Assembly: GCF_003269295.1 (NCBI RefSeq)
Contig: NZ_QLTT01000006.1
Coordinates: 496,001 to 560,000 of the forward strand
Length of the DNA stretch: 64,000 nucleotides
Origin: Lentzea atacamensis
Lineage (GTDB): Bacteria > Actinomycetota > Actinomycetes > Mycobacteriales > Pseudonocardiaceae
Reading direction: 5' to 3'
The notes beneath the pieces are model-generated. The model was not told the DNA's origin, did no database searches, and saw only the letters and a list, made by a program, of their open reading frames with translations. Made by a program: the position numbers and the translations under genes. Within the stretch, counting starts at the first letter, position 1. Each line of letters starts with the position of its first letter. Of this stretch, positions 24,580 to 31,721 are shown piece after piece.

Positions 24580-25814
24580 CACTGCGTCCGCTTCTGCTCG
24601 AACGCCTGCCACAGCGCCTTCGGCAGGCCGGAACCCACGACCGCGCGCCCCTGGGAGTCCACCGCGGGTGTGGTCGGCCGGTCGCCTCCGACGAACACCG
24701 CCACCGACATCTGTGGGCTGTAACCGACCATCCACGCGTGCGCGACCGTGGTCTGGTCGAGCCCCTTCGGCCGCCATTCACCGTGCCGGCATCGGGTGTC
24801 CGGGTGGTTGCTGCAGGCTTCCGCGTCGTGCAGCGCGGCGTTGATCTGGCTCGCGATGTCCTTGCTGCGCGCCGGATCCTGGTCGAACGCGGGCTTGCCG
24901 GGGTTCAGCGCCCGGTACAGCGTGGCGCCGTTGACGTCGGTGATGTGCGTGATGAAGTGCGCGACGCGGTGCGTACCCTCCGACGCGAACGCCGAGTAGG
25001 CCGCGGCGAGATCGAGCGGCCGCATCCTGGCCTCCTTCTCACCGAGCGCCATGCCCGCGTTCGGAGTGCCACCGCCTTCACCGACGAGCAGGCTCGTCTT
25101 CTTGCCGTCGACGTGCACCGACTCCGGCACACCGGCCTGGCGCGCGGCGGTGATGACCGGCATGATTCCGACGTCGTTGGTCACCAGGTCGTACATCGCG
25201 ACGCTGCCGGACTTCCGCAGCGCGTCGCGCACGGTGCAACGCTCGCCGCAGTTCGCACTGTCGCTGATCGTCACCTCGCCGAAGGTCCTCGGCGAACGGC
25301 CGTCGTACGTGCTGTCCAGCGTCTTGCCGCTCTGCAGCGCGGCGACCACGTTGAACGGGAAGAACGCCGGGCCGGGCTCCTTCAGCACGCCGCCCGCGTA
25401 GTCCACGGCCGGGTCGTTGCCCGGCGCGTAGGCCTTCACCGCACCGTTGTTCGGGTCGACAGCGGTGATCGAATACCTCAGCGACGCGGGCTCCCCCGCC
25501 GCCGCGGTGCGGATCACGTCCACCGCACCCGACTGCGCCCTCGGGTCGATCGTCGTCACCACGATCGCGCCGCCGCCGGTGCGCAGCTGGTCCAGCGACA
25601 CCAACGCTTTCCCGCCCAGCTCCTGGACCACCTGCTTGACCACCGGTGTCTCCGGGTCGCCGGTGCGCCAGAGCTGCGAGCCGTCCGCGTACTGCAGCAC
25701 GACAGCCCCGGAAGCGGTGGACGGCGGCGCCGCGTCGGATCGTTGCCAGACCACCACCGCAACGACCGCGGCGACCAGCACCAGCGCACCCAGAACAGGC
25801 AGGAAACGCTTCAT
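24576..25814 (-). CDS. Penicillin-binding-protein transpeptidase-like pseudoenzyme, long form
   Basis: A 412-residue protein: membrane anchor (LPVLGALVLVAAVVAVVVWQ), then the whole PonA-type transpeptidase fold without the glycosyltransferase domain. Landmarks are VTTIDPRAQSGAVDVIR, ITAVDPNNGAVKAYAPG, CTVRDALRKSGSVAMYDL, GGTPNAGMALGEKEARMRPL and HAWMVGYSPQMSVAVFVG. At the position of the catalytic Ser-x-x-Lys it has KEPGPAFFPF (residues 145-154), at SxN it has SGS, and at KTG it has LDQTT. All three active-site motifs are therefore lost while the frame is intact. A scaffold, ligand-sensing or regulatory role in wall growth is inferred. Confidence 0.85.
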   Translation of the reverse strand: MKRFLPVLGALVLVAAVVAVVVWQRSDAAPPSTASGAVVLQYADGSQLWRTGDPETPVVKQVVQELGGKALVSLDQLRTGGGAIVVTTIDPRAQSGAVDVIRTAAAGEPASLRYSITAVDPNNGAVKAYAPGNDPAVDYAGGVLKEPGPAFFPFNVVAALQSGKTLDSTYDGRSPRTFGEVTISDSANCGERCTVRDALRKSGSVAMYDLVTNDVGIMPVITAARQAGVPESVHVDGKKTSLLVGEGGGTPNAGMALGEKEARMRPLDLAAAYSAFASEGTHRVAHFITHITDVNGATLYRALNPGKPAFDQDPARSKDIASQINAALHDAEACSNHPDTRCRHGEWRPKGLDQTTVAHAWMVGYSPQMSVAVFVGGDRPTTPAVDSQGRAVVGSGLPKALWQAFEQKRTQW

Positions 25815-25863
25815 CGAAAGCCCCCAAGTAAAACTCCCCAGGGACTGAATGTAGCGGCGTCGT

Positions 25864-26274
25864 CTAGCGGCGGCGGCCTGCCTTCAGGGGCGCGACGTCC
25901 GCACCGTCGTGGGAGATCCGGCACTCGTCCGGCGTCACGGCCTCGACTGCCAGGGTCAGCTCGCCCTTCACACCCGTGTAGATCGACTCACCGCGGGAGG
26001 CGAGCGACGCGTGCACGCGGTTCGAGTCGGTGAAGTCGCGCTCGTCCTTCACCCGCTTCTTCCCGGTCTCCTCCGGCCTCGTCGCGCTGCGGAGGTTGAC
26101 CTCCAGCCACGCGGCGACCTCGGCAGGAGAGGTGAGCACCTCTTCAGGCGTGCGTTCGAGCCGGACCTGCCGAGGGGACGCGTGGTCGAGCGATGTGTGC
26201 TCCACATAGGCATGCCAGTGGGTGTTGCGCATCGACCAGGTCTGTTCGACCGGCCAGTCCTCCTCGGTGGTCAT
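25864..26274 (-). CDS. Hypothetical soluble protein
   Basis: A 136-residue charged protein that I do not recognise. It begins MTTEEDWPVEQTWSMRNTHW and contains RTPEEVLTSPAEVAAWLEVN, DERDFTDSNRVHASLASRGE and a basic tail PLKAGRRR. No signal peptide or membrane helix is seen. It overlaps the end of the ABC-F gene by 4 bases (ATGA), so it is translated from the same mRNA. The following pseudo-transpeptidase pair may be in the same unit after a 49-base gap. Confidence 0.75.
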   Translation of the reverse strand: MTTEEDWPVEQTWSMRNTHWHAYVEHTSLDHASPRQVRLERTPEEVLTSPAEVAAWLEVNLRSATRPEETGKKRVKDERDFTDSNRVHASLASRGESIYTGVKGELTLAVEAVTPDECRISHDGADVAPLKAGRRR

Positions 26275-27923
26275 GTCCCATATCTTCCACCCTTCACGCG
26301 AGGAAACGTGAGGAGGTCACGCACGTTGATCTCGCGATCCACCCGCACGGCGGAAGCGAGCCGCCGATCGTGCGTGACCAGCAACAACGTGCCTTCATAG
26401 GTTTCGAGCGCGCTTTCGAGCTGTTCGATAGCCGGCAAATCCAAATGGTTCGTCGGTTCGTCCAGGACCAAACAAGTGGTGCCACGGGCTTGCAACAAGG
26501 CCAATCCCGCGCGGGTCCGTTCGCCCGGCGAGAGTTCCCTTGCCGGCCGCAGCACGCTGTCCGCTCCGAGCCGGAACTTCGCGAGCAACGTGCGCACCTC
26601 GACGTCCGGCAGCCCGGTCGCGCCGGCCACGATCCGCAACGCCGAGGCATCCGAAGCGAACTCGGCTCGGAGCTGGTCGACCTCGCCGACGACCACGCCC
26701 GGCCCGATCGAACGATCACCAGCCACAAGTGGGAGGCGACCGAGCAACGCGCCGAGCAACGTCGACTTGCCGGAGCCGTTCGGACCCGTGATCCGCCACC
26801 GCTCACCCGCGCCGATCGTGAGGTCGACCGGCCCGAGCGTCACGTCGCCGCGGCTGACCACCGCCTGCCGCAACGTGAAAGCCACCGAGCTGCCACGCCC
26901 GGCCGACGGCAGGGTGAGCCGCAGCTGCCACGCCTCGCGGGGTTCCTCGACCTCCTCCAGCCTCGCCAGCTGACGGTCCACAACGGACGCTTTGGCCATC
27001 AGGTTCTCCGCGCCCTGCTTGCGGCCCGCACGCACGTTCTTGTCCGGCTCGTCGTTGCGCGCCTTGGCACTGCCCGCACGCCGCACACCCTGCCGCGACC
27101 ACTCCTTCACCTGACGGGAGCGCTGCACCAACGAGTCGCGCTTGACCGCGTACGACTCGTACTCCTCCTGCGCGCGCCGTTCCGCGTTCGCCTTCTCCTC
27201 GACGTACGCGTCCCAGCCACCACCGAACACGCTGATCTTGTGCGAGAACTCGTCGAGCTCGGCGATCGCCGTCGTGGTGCGCGCCAGGAACTCCCGGTCG
27301 TGGCTCACCAGCACGATCGCGCCCGGATACCCCTGCACGTGGGCTTCCAGCAGATCGAGCCCGGTGGTGTCGAGGTCGTTCGTCGGTTCGTCGAGCAGCA
27401 GCACGTCCGCACGGGTCAGCAACACGGCCGCGAGCCTGAGCCGGGCCTGCTGACCACCGGACAACTCGTCCGGCGACCGTCCGTCGAGCAGGTCCGCCTT
27501 CAGGCCGAGGCGATCGCAGACGGCATCCGCGCGTTCGTCGAAGTCACCGGCACCGATCGCGGTCCAGTGGTCGAGCGCGTCCGGGTAGTCGTCCCCACCG
27601 CCCTCACCGAGTGCTTCGGCCGAACGTTGCAACCACGCCTCCGCCGCCGCGACACCGGTGCGGCGGGCGAGGTGGTCGCGCAGTGACTCTCCAGTTTGGT
27701 GGAGGGTCTCCTGCGTCAGGTGCGCGACGGTTCCGGTGCTTGAGACAGATCCCGTCTCGGGCTGCAGCTCACCGGACAGCAGCCGCAGCAGAGTGGACTT
27801 GCCGACGCCGTTGGGCGCTATCAGACCGACGCGGTCACCAGGCGAAACATCGAAATCGACCTCCGAGATCACGGTCCTCGGACCGAACGACAGCGAAATG
27901 TTCCTGGCTGTCAGCACGGACAC
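26271..27923 (-). CDS. ABC-F family ATPase (ribosome-associated)
   Basis: About 550 residues from GTG 27923 (GTG 27917 is equally likely; the longer frame to 28016 would run into the sod promoter). Two ATPase domains are present without membrane segments. Domain 1: Walker A GPNGVGKST-like IAPNGVGKSTLLRLLSGELQ, signature ELSGGQQARLRLAA, Walker B VLLLDEPTNDLD. Domain 2: ITGPNGSGKSTLLGALLG, LSPGERTRAGLALL, CLVLDEPTNHLD. A charged linker (EEYESYAVKRDSLVQRSRQV onwards) separates them, as in ABC-F proteins that act on the ribosome. A role in antibiotic resistance or translation control cannot be told apart here. Confidence 0.92.
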   Translation of the reverse strand: MSVLTARNISLSFGPRTVISEVDFDVSPGDRVGLIAPNGVGKSTLLRLLSGELQPETGSVSSTGTVAHLTQETLHQTGESLRDHLARRTGVAAAEAWLQRSAEALGEGGGDDYPDALDHWTAIGAGDFDERADAVCDRLGLKADLLDGRSPDELSGGQQARLRLAAVLLTRADVLLLDEPTNDLDTTGLDLLEAHVQGYPGAIVLVSHDREFLARTTTAIAELDEFSHKISVFGGGWDAYVEEKANAERRAQEEYESYAVKRDSLVQRSRQVKEWSRQGVRRAGSAKARNDEPDKNVRAGRKQGAENLMAKASVVDRQLARLEEVEEPREAWQLRLTLPSAGRGSSVAFTLRQAVVSRGDVTLGPVDLTIGAGERWRITGPNGSGKSTLLGALLGRLPLVAGDRSIGPGVVVGEVDQLRAEFASDASALRIVAGATGLPDVEVRTLLAKFRLGADSVLRPARELSPGERTRAGLALLQARGTTCLVLDEPTNHLDLPAIEQLESALETYEGTLLLVTHDRRLASAVRVDREINVRDLLTFPRVKGGRYGT

Positions 27924-27967
27924 GCTTCCGACGCTACGTGCCTCCGCAACTGGTTTACTCGGGCTTG

Positions 27968-28001
27968 TTGCTAGTAAGTTGCAAGTACCAAGTGATTGCA
28001 A
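27968..28001 (+). promoter_or_regulatory. Nur-like box upstream of sod
   Basis: TTGCTA (27968-27973), five bases, TTGCAA (27979-27984) closely matches the Nur consensus tTGCaa-N5-ttGCaa known from Streptomyces. A further TTGCAA lies at 27996-28001, a half-site or second site. The boxes are 14-47 bases upstream of the sod ATG, where a repressor would block transcription. Nur represses iron SOD (sodF) when nickel is plentiful. The match is seen in the sequence; the regulation is inferred. Confidence 0.6.
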
Positions 28002-28014
28002 ATGGGGAGATGTC

Positions 28015-28638
28015 ATGGCCCAGTACGTGCTGCCGGATCTCGACTACGACTACGGCGACCTGGAGCCGGCGATCATCGGCGAGATCAACGAGCTGCACCA
28101 CGGCAAGCACCACGCGGCGTACGTGAAGGGCGCGAACGACACGCTGGAGCAGATCGAGGAGGCCCGCGACAAGGAGAACTTCGGGGGCATCGTCGGCCTG
28201 GAGACCACGCTGGCGTTCCACCTGGCCGGTCACGCGCTGCACCAGGTGTGGTGGAAGAACCTCAGCCCGAACGGTGGCGACAAGCCGGTCGGTGAGCTCG
28301 CGGCGGCCATCGACGAGCACTTCGGCTCGTTCGACAAGTTCCGCGCGCAGCTCAACGCGGCCGCTTCGAGCATCCAGGGCTCCGGCTGGGGCATCCTCGC
28401 GTGGGAGCCGGTCGGCCAGAAGCTGATCACCCAGCAGCTCAAGGACCACCACTCGAACCTGTCGATCGCGACCACGCCGCTGCTCGCGTTCGACATCTGG
28501 GAGCACGCGTACTACCTGCAGTACCGCAACCTGAAGGCCGACTACATCTCGGCGCTGTGGAACGTCGTCAACTGGGAGGACGTCTCCGCCCGCTTCGAGG
28601 CTGCCCGCGCCGGCAAGAACGGCCTGCAGCTCGGCTGA
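28015..28638 (+). CDS. Superoxide dismutase, Fe/Mn type
   Basis: A 207-residue enzyme (ATG 28015, GGGGAGA upstream) that converts superoxide to peroxide and oxygen in the cytoplasm. Metal ligands are His28 (NELHHGKHHAAYVKGAND), His76 (HLAGHALHQVWWKNLSPNGG), and the Asp and His in LAFDIWEHAYYLQYRNLKAD. The stretch HALHQVWWKNL deviates from the usual HVNHSIFWKNL. Whether iron or manganese is used cannot be settled by eye. A Nur-like box precedes the gene, favouring an iron SodF role opposite a nickel SOD elsewhere. A strong terminator follows. Confidence 0.97.
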   Translation: MAQYVLPDLDYDYGDLEPAIIGEINELHHGKHHAAYVKGANDTLEQIEEARDKENFGGIVGLETTLAFHLAGHALHQVWWKNLSPNGGDKPVGELAAAIDEHFGSFDKFRAQLNAAASSIQGSGWGILAWEPVGQKLITQQLKDHHSNLSIATTPLLAFDIWEHAYYLQYRNLKADYISALWNVVNWEDVSARFEAARAGKNGLQLG

Positions 28639-28685
28639 TGCTTCGGCGGTGGGTGCTCCGACAAAGCCTCCCGCCCGCCGGATAC

Positions 28686-28723
28686 GACGAGGCCCCCGCT
28701 CTGCCCAGAGCGGGGGCCTCGTC
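28686..28723 (+). terminator. Terminator hairpin after sod
   Basis: A perfect 18-bp inverted repeat, GACGAGGCCCCCGCTCTG (28686-28703) and CAGAGCGGGGGCCTCGTC (28706-28723), centred on CC. It lies 48 bases after the sod stop. It probably also serves the convergent fetB-like gene that ends at 28767. Confidence 0.9.
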
Positions 28724-28766
28724 CGTTCCCGAACTGACTGCCGCTCCCACCACGAAGCGACGTGAC

Positions 28767-28785
28767 TTAGGTTAGCCTAACTTCG
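28767..28785. promoter_or_regulatory. DtxR/IdeR-like iron box overlapping a stop codon
   Basis: The 19 bases TTAGGTTAGCCTAACTTCG match the DtxR/IdeR consensus TTAGGTTAGCCTAACCTAA at 16 of 19 positions, including a perfect central palindrome. The site contains the stop codon and last codons (VRLT) of the minus-strand FetB-like gene and lies between two gene ends, not in a recognisable promoter. It may bind the iron regulator, but a regulatory role here is doubtful. Confidence 0.4.
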
Positions 28786-29531
28786 CCTTGTTGGGAAGCC
28801 CGTCTGACGAGGCCTCTCGCGATCAGCTCGACCACGGTGGCGACGGCGGCCACTTCGACGGCGAGCAACGCGAGCAGGACCACGAGTTGCAGTGCGCCCG
28901 CCTGCCAAACGGGAGCCCCTCCGAGCAGCATCCCGACAAACGCACCCGGAAGGGTGACAAGGCCGACCGTCCTGGTTTGGTCGAGCGCCGGCAGCAACGC
29001 CTCGGCCGAGGGGTGACGGATGATCAACCTGGCCGCGGTCGGCTCCAGGAATCCCAACGCCAGCGCGGCCTCGTACTCGCCGTGACGGTCTCTCAGCGCG
29101 TCGAGGGCCCTTCTCGCCGAGAGGGTCGTCGCGGACATCGCGCCGCCGATCAGAATGCCGCCGACCGGGATCAGGGCGATGCCCTCGACCGGCAGGAGCC
29201 CGATGCCGATCATCAGCACGAGCGCCGGCACCGTGCCGATCAGGATCGCCGTCCCGACCCAGACACCGTTCCAGCCGGTCCTGGTGCGCCTGGCCGACGT
29301 GGCCGTCGCCACGACCACCATGACGACGAGGAAGACCCCCGTCAGCCCCAGGTGGGTGAGGACGAACGTGATCACCGCCGAGACCGCCGCGAGCTGCAGC
29401 ACGGCACGGGCGGCGGCCTTGAGGAACGGCTTCGGGGTGGCGAGTCCCGTCGCCCACGCGATCGCCCCCGCGGCGGCCGTGAAGACCACGCAGACGATCA
29501 GCAGCCGGACCCAGTCGGTGACGGCGATCAT
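28767..29531 (-). CDS. FetB-like iron export permease (UPF0014)
   Basis: A 254-residue membrane protein with about seven helices (IAVTDWVRLLIVCVVFTAAA, VFLVVMVVVATATSARRTRT, GILIGGAMSATTLSARRALD, VGLVTLPGAFVGMLLGGAPV). These segments, particularly GGAMSATTLSARR and LPGAFVGMLLGG, are typical of the UPF0014/FetB family; E. coli FetAB exports iron. No FetA ATPase is next to it, so the ATPase is encoded elsewhere or the protein works differently. It follows the DUF2530 gene by 6 bases, so the two share a message. An iron-box-like sequence overlaps its stop codon. Confidence 0.9.
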   Translation of the reverse strand: MIAVTDWVRLLIVCVVFTAAAGAIAWATGLATPKPFLKAAARAVLQLAAVSAVITFVLTHLGLTGVFLVVMVVVATATSARRTRTGWNGVWVGTAILIGTVPALVLMIGIGLLPVEGIALIPVGGILIGGAMSATTLSARRALDALRDRHGEYEAALALGFLEPTAARLIIRHPSAEALLPALDQTRTVGLVTLPGAFVGMLLGGAPVWQAGALQLVVLLALLAVEVAAVATVVELIARGLVRRASQQGEVRLT

Positions 29532-29537
29532 GCGCGG

Positions 29538-29801
29538 CTAGGCGTCGTCGAGGCCTTGCTGGGCGGTACGTGACCCTCGCCTCGCGGCCCGGCGTTGCCA
29601 GTAGAACACTCCGTAGCCGATGATCCCGAGCAGACCGCCCGACAGGGTCGTCCACAGCAGCGTGCTGTTGGAGCGGTCGACCACCAGCACGACGAAAAAA
29701 CCGAGGAACCACAGCGCGGTACCACCCAGCACCACCGGCACGGGGTCTGCCAGCCGATGCGGCAGCGGCGGCGGATGAGGGGCGGAGTCGCGTTCGGACA
29801 C
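29538..29801 (-). CDS. DUF2530-like small membrane protein (Rv0879c type)
   Basis: About 87 residues from GTG 29801 (VSERDSAPHPPPLPHRLADP), then two helices (VVLGGTALWFLGFFVVLVVD and LWTTLSGGLLGIIGYGVFYW) and a basic tail QRRAARRGSRTAQQGLD. This is the DUF2530 pattern known from actinobacteria. The frame is open up to 29900, but the start given keeps it clear of the divergent permease gene, whose ATG is only 17 bases away. No Shine-Dalgarno is visible on this strand, so leaderless translation is possible. Confidence 0.8.
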   Translation of the reverse strand: MSERDSAPHPPPLPHRLADPVPVVLGGTALWFLGFFVVLVVDRSNSTLLWTTLSGGLLGIIGYGVFYWQRRAARRGSRTAQQGLDDA

Positions 29802-29817
29802 ATCGTTAGGAGACCAG

Positions 29818-31251
29818 ATGCTGGACGGGTTCTTCAAGATTTCGGAGCGCGGGTCGACCGTGGCGCGCGAAGTCCGCGGCGGCGTCGTGACCTTCTTCAC
29901 GATGGCCTACATCGTGGTGCTCAACCCGTTGATCATCGGCAGCTTCGCTCCGACGGGGCCGGGTGCGCACCCCGACGTCCTCGGCAACATCCTCCCCGTC
30001 GGCCAGGTCGCAGCGGTCACCGCGCTGGTGGCCGGCGTGATGACCATCCTGTTCGGACTGATCGCGAACTACCCGTTCGCGCTCGCGACCGGCCTGGGCA
30101 TCAACTCGTTCGTGGCGGTCTCCGTCGCGGCCAAGGTGTCGTGGCCGGAGGCGATGGGCCTCGTCCTGGTCAACGGCCTGGTCGTCCTCCTCCTGGTGGT
30201 CACGGGCGTGCGGACCGCGGTGTTCAACGCCGTGCCGAACGAGCTCAAGGCCGCCATCGCGGTCGGCATCGGCCTGTTCATCACCTTCATCGGCCTGGTC
30301 GACGCCGGTTTCGTGCGCCGCCTGCCGGACGCCGCCAACACCACCGTGCCGGTCGGTCTCGGCATCAACGGGTCGATCGCGAGCTGGCCGACCCTCGTCT
30401 TCGTGGTCGGACTCGTGGTCACCGGCGTCCTCTTCGCACGCAGGATCAAGGGCGCGATCCTCATCGGCATCGTCGCCACGGCGATCTTCGCGATCGTCCT
30501 CGAGGCGATCGTGAAGGCGGGCCCGTCGGCCGGCACCAACGTCAGGGGCTGGAACCTCGGCTACCCGGCCCTGCCGGACAAGGTGTTCGGCGTGCCGGAC
30601 CTGTCGCTGCTCGGCGAGGTGTCGTTCGGCGCCTGGACGCGACTGCCCGCGCTCGCGGCCGCGTTGATCGTCTTCACCCTGGTCCTCACCGACTTCTTCG
30701 ACACCGTCGGCACGATGACCGGTCTGGGCAAGGAAGCGGACCTCATCGACAAGGACGGCCAGCTGCCGAACGTCAGCAAGGCACTGTTCGTCGACGGCCT
30801 CGGCGCCGTGGCCGGCGGTGCCGCGTCCAGCTCGTCGAACACCGTCTACATCGAGTCGGCGTCCGGCATCGCGGAGGGCGCGCGGACGGGCCTCGCGAAC
30901 GTCGTGACCGGTGTGCTGTTCCTGCTGGCGATGTTCTTCACGCCGCTCTACCAGGTCATCCCGATCGAGGCGGCCGCTCCCGCACTGGTGATCGTCGGCG
31001 CGCTGATGATGATGCAGATCCGCGAGATCGACTTCACCGACTTCACGGTGGCGCTGCCCGCGTTCCTCACCATCGTCGTCATGCCGTTCACCTACTCGAT
31101 CGCGAACGGCATCGGTGCGGGCTTCGTGAGCTACGTGCTTCTCAGGGCTCTGACCGGCAGGGCACGCGGCATCCACCCGCTGATGTGGATCGTGGCCGGC
31201 GCCTTCGTCGTCTACTTCGCACTGGGACCGATCCAGAGCCTGCTCAGCTGA
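29818..31251 (+). CDS. AzgA-type purine permease (NCS2 family)
   Basis: A 477-residue membrane protein with 12-14 helices. It opens MLDGFFKISERGSTVAREVR and continues GGVVTFFTMAYIVVLNPLII, as in AzgA/YieG hypoxanthine-guanine-adenine permeases. Further family features are NYPFALATGLGINSFVAVSV, LVLTDFFDTVGTMTGLGKEA (with the conserved acidic and Thr residues) and GAVAGGAASSSSNTVYIESA. AGGAG lies just upstream of the ATG. It imports purine bases with protons for salvage. It precedes a MarR regulator by about 40 bases. Confidence 0.93.
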   Translation: MLDGFFKISERGSTVAREVRGGVVTFFTMAYIVVLNPLIIGSFAPTGPGAHPDVLGNILPVGQVAAVTALVAGVMTILFGLIANYPFALATGLGINSFVAVSVAAKVSWPEAMGLVLVNGLVVLLLVVTGVRTAVFNAVPNELKAAIAVGIGLFITFIGLVDAGFVRRLPDAANTTVPVGLGINGSIASWPTLVFVVGLVVTGVLFARRIKGAILIGIVATAIFAIVLEAIVKAGPSAGTNVRGWNLGYPALPDKVFGVPDLSLLGEVSFGAWTRLPALAAALIVFTLVLTDFFDTVGTMTGLGKEADLIDKDGQLPNVSKALFVDGLGAVAGGAASSSSNTVYIESASGIAEGARTGLANVVTGVLFLLAMFFTPLYQVIPIEAAAPALVIVGALMMMQIREIDFTDFTVALPAFLTIVVMPFTYSIANGIGAGFVSYVLLRALTGRARGIHPLMWIVAGAFVVYFALGPIQSLLS

Positions 31252-31291
31252 CCTTTCGGCAGGAAACTATTTCGTGAGGTATGCTAACTAC

Positions 31292-31717
31292 GTGGCGACC
31301 GAACAGCACGGACTGGCGAGCAAGCTCAGACTCGCCGTCGTCCGCCTCAACCGTCGCCTGCGGGCACAGCGCACCAACTCGTCGGTGTCGCTCACGCAGG
31401 TGTCCGCGCTGTCCACACTGCACAAGTGCGGACCGCTGACCCCGGGAGAGCTCGCGGCCAAGGAAGGCGTGCAACCGCCGTCGATGACGCGCGTGATCGC
31501 CGCCCTCGAGGAGTTCGGCTTCGCGACGCGCAGCCCGCACCCCACCGACGGCCGTCAAGCCATCGTCGAGCTGACCGGCGAAGGCTTGTCGTACCTGAAG
31601 GACGAGATCACCGCGCGCGAGGCGTGGCTGGACAAGCGGCTGGCAGAGCTCGAACCGGAGGAACGGGAGCTGCTCTCCCGTGCCGCCGAGATCATCGACA
31701 GGATGGCGGGGCAGTAG
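31292..31717 (+). CDS. MarR-family transcriptional regulator
   Basis: 141 residues from GTG 31292 (VATEQHGLASKLRLAVVRLN); an in-frame GTG at 31274 would add six residues. The winged helix-turn-helix lies at about residues 40-105: SVSLTQVSALSTLHKCGPLT, GELAAKEGVQPPSMTRVIAA, and the wing RSPHPTDGRQAIVELTGEG. It corresponds in context to Rv0880 of M. tuberculosis. The MFS gene starts 4 bases after its stop, so the regulator and exporter are one operon, the usual arrangement for MarR control of drug efflux. Confidence 0.92.
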   Translation: MATEQHGLASKLRLAVVRLNRRLRAQRTNSSVSLTQVSALSTLHKCGPLTPGELAAKEGVQPPSMTRVIAALEEFGFATRSPHPTDGRQAIVELTGEGLSYLKDEITAREAWLDKRLAELEPEERELLSRAAEIIDRMAGQ

Positions 31718-31721
31718 GAAC

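Noticed and set aside
27924..28016. N-terminal extension of the ABC-F protein to 28016
   Set aside because: It would cover the sod promoter and Nur-like boxes; the family starts near VSVLTARNISLSFG.
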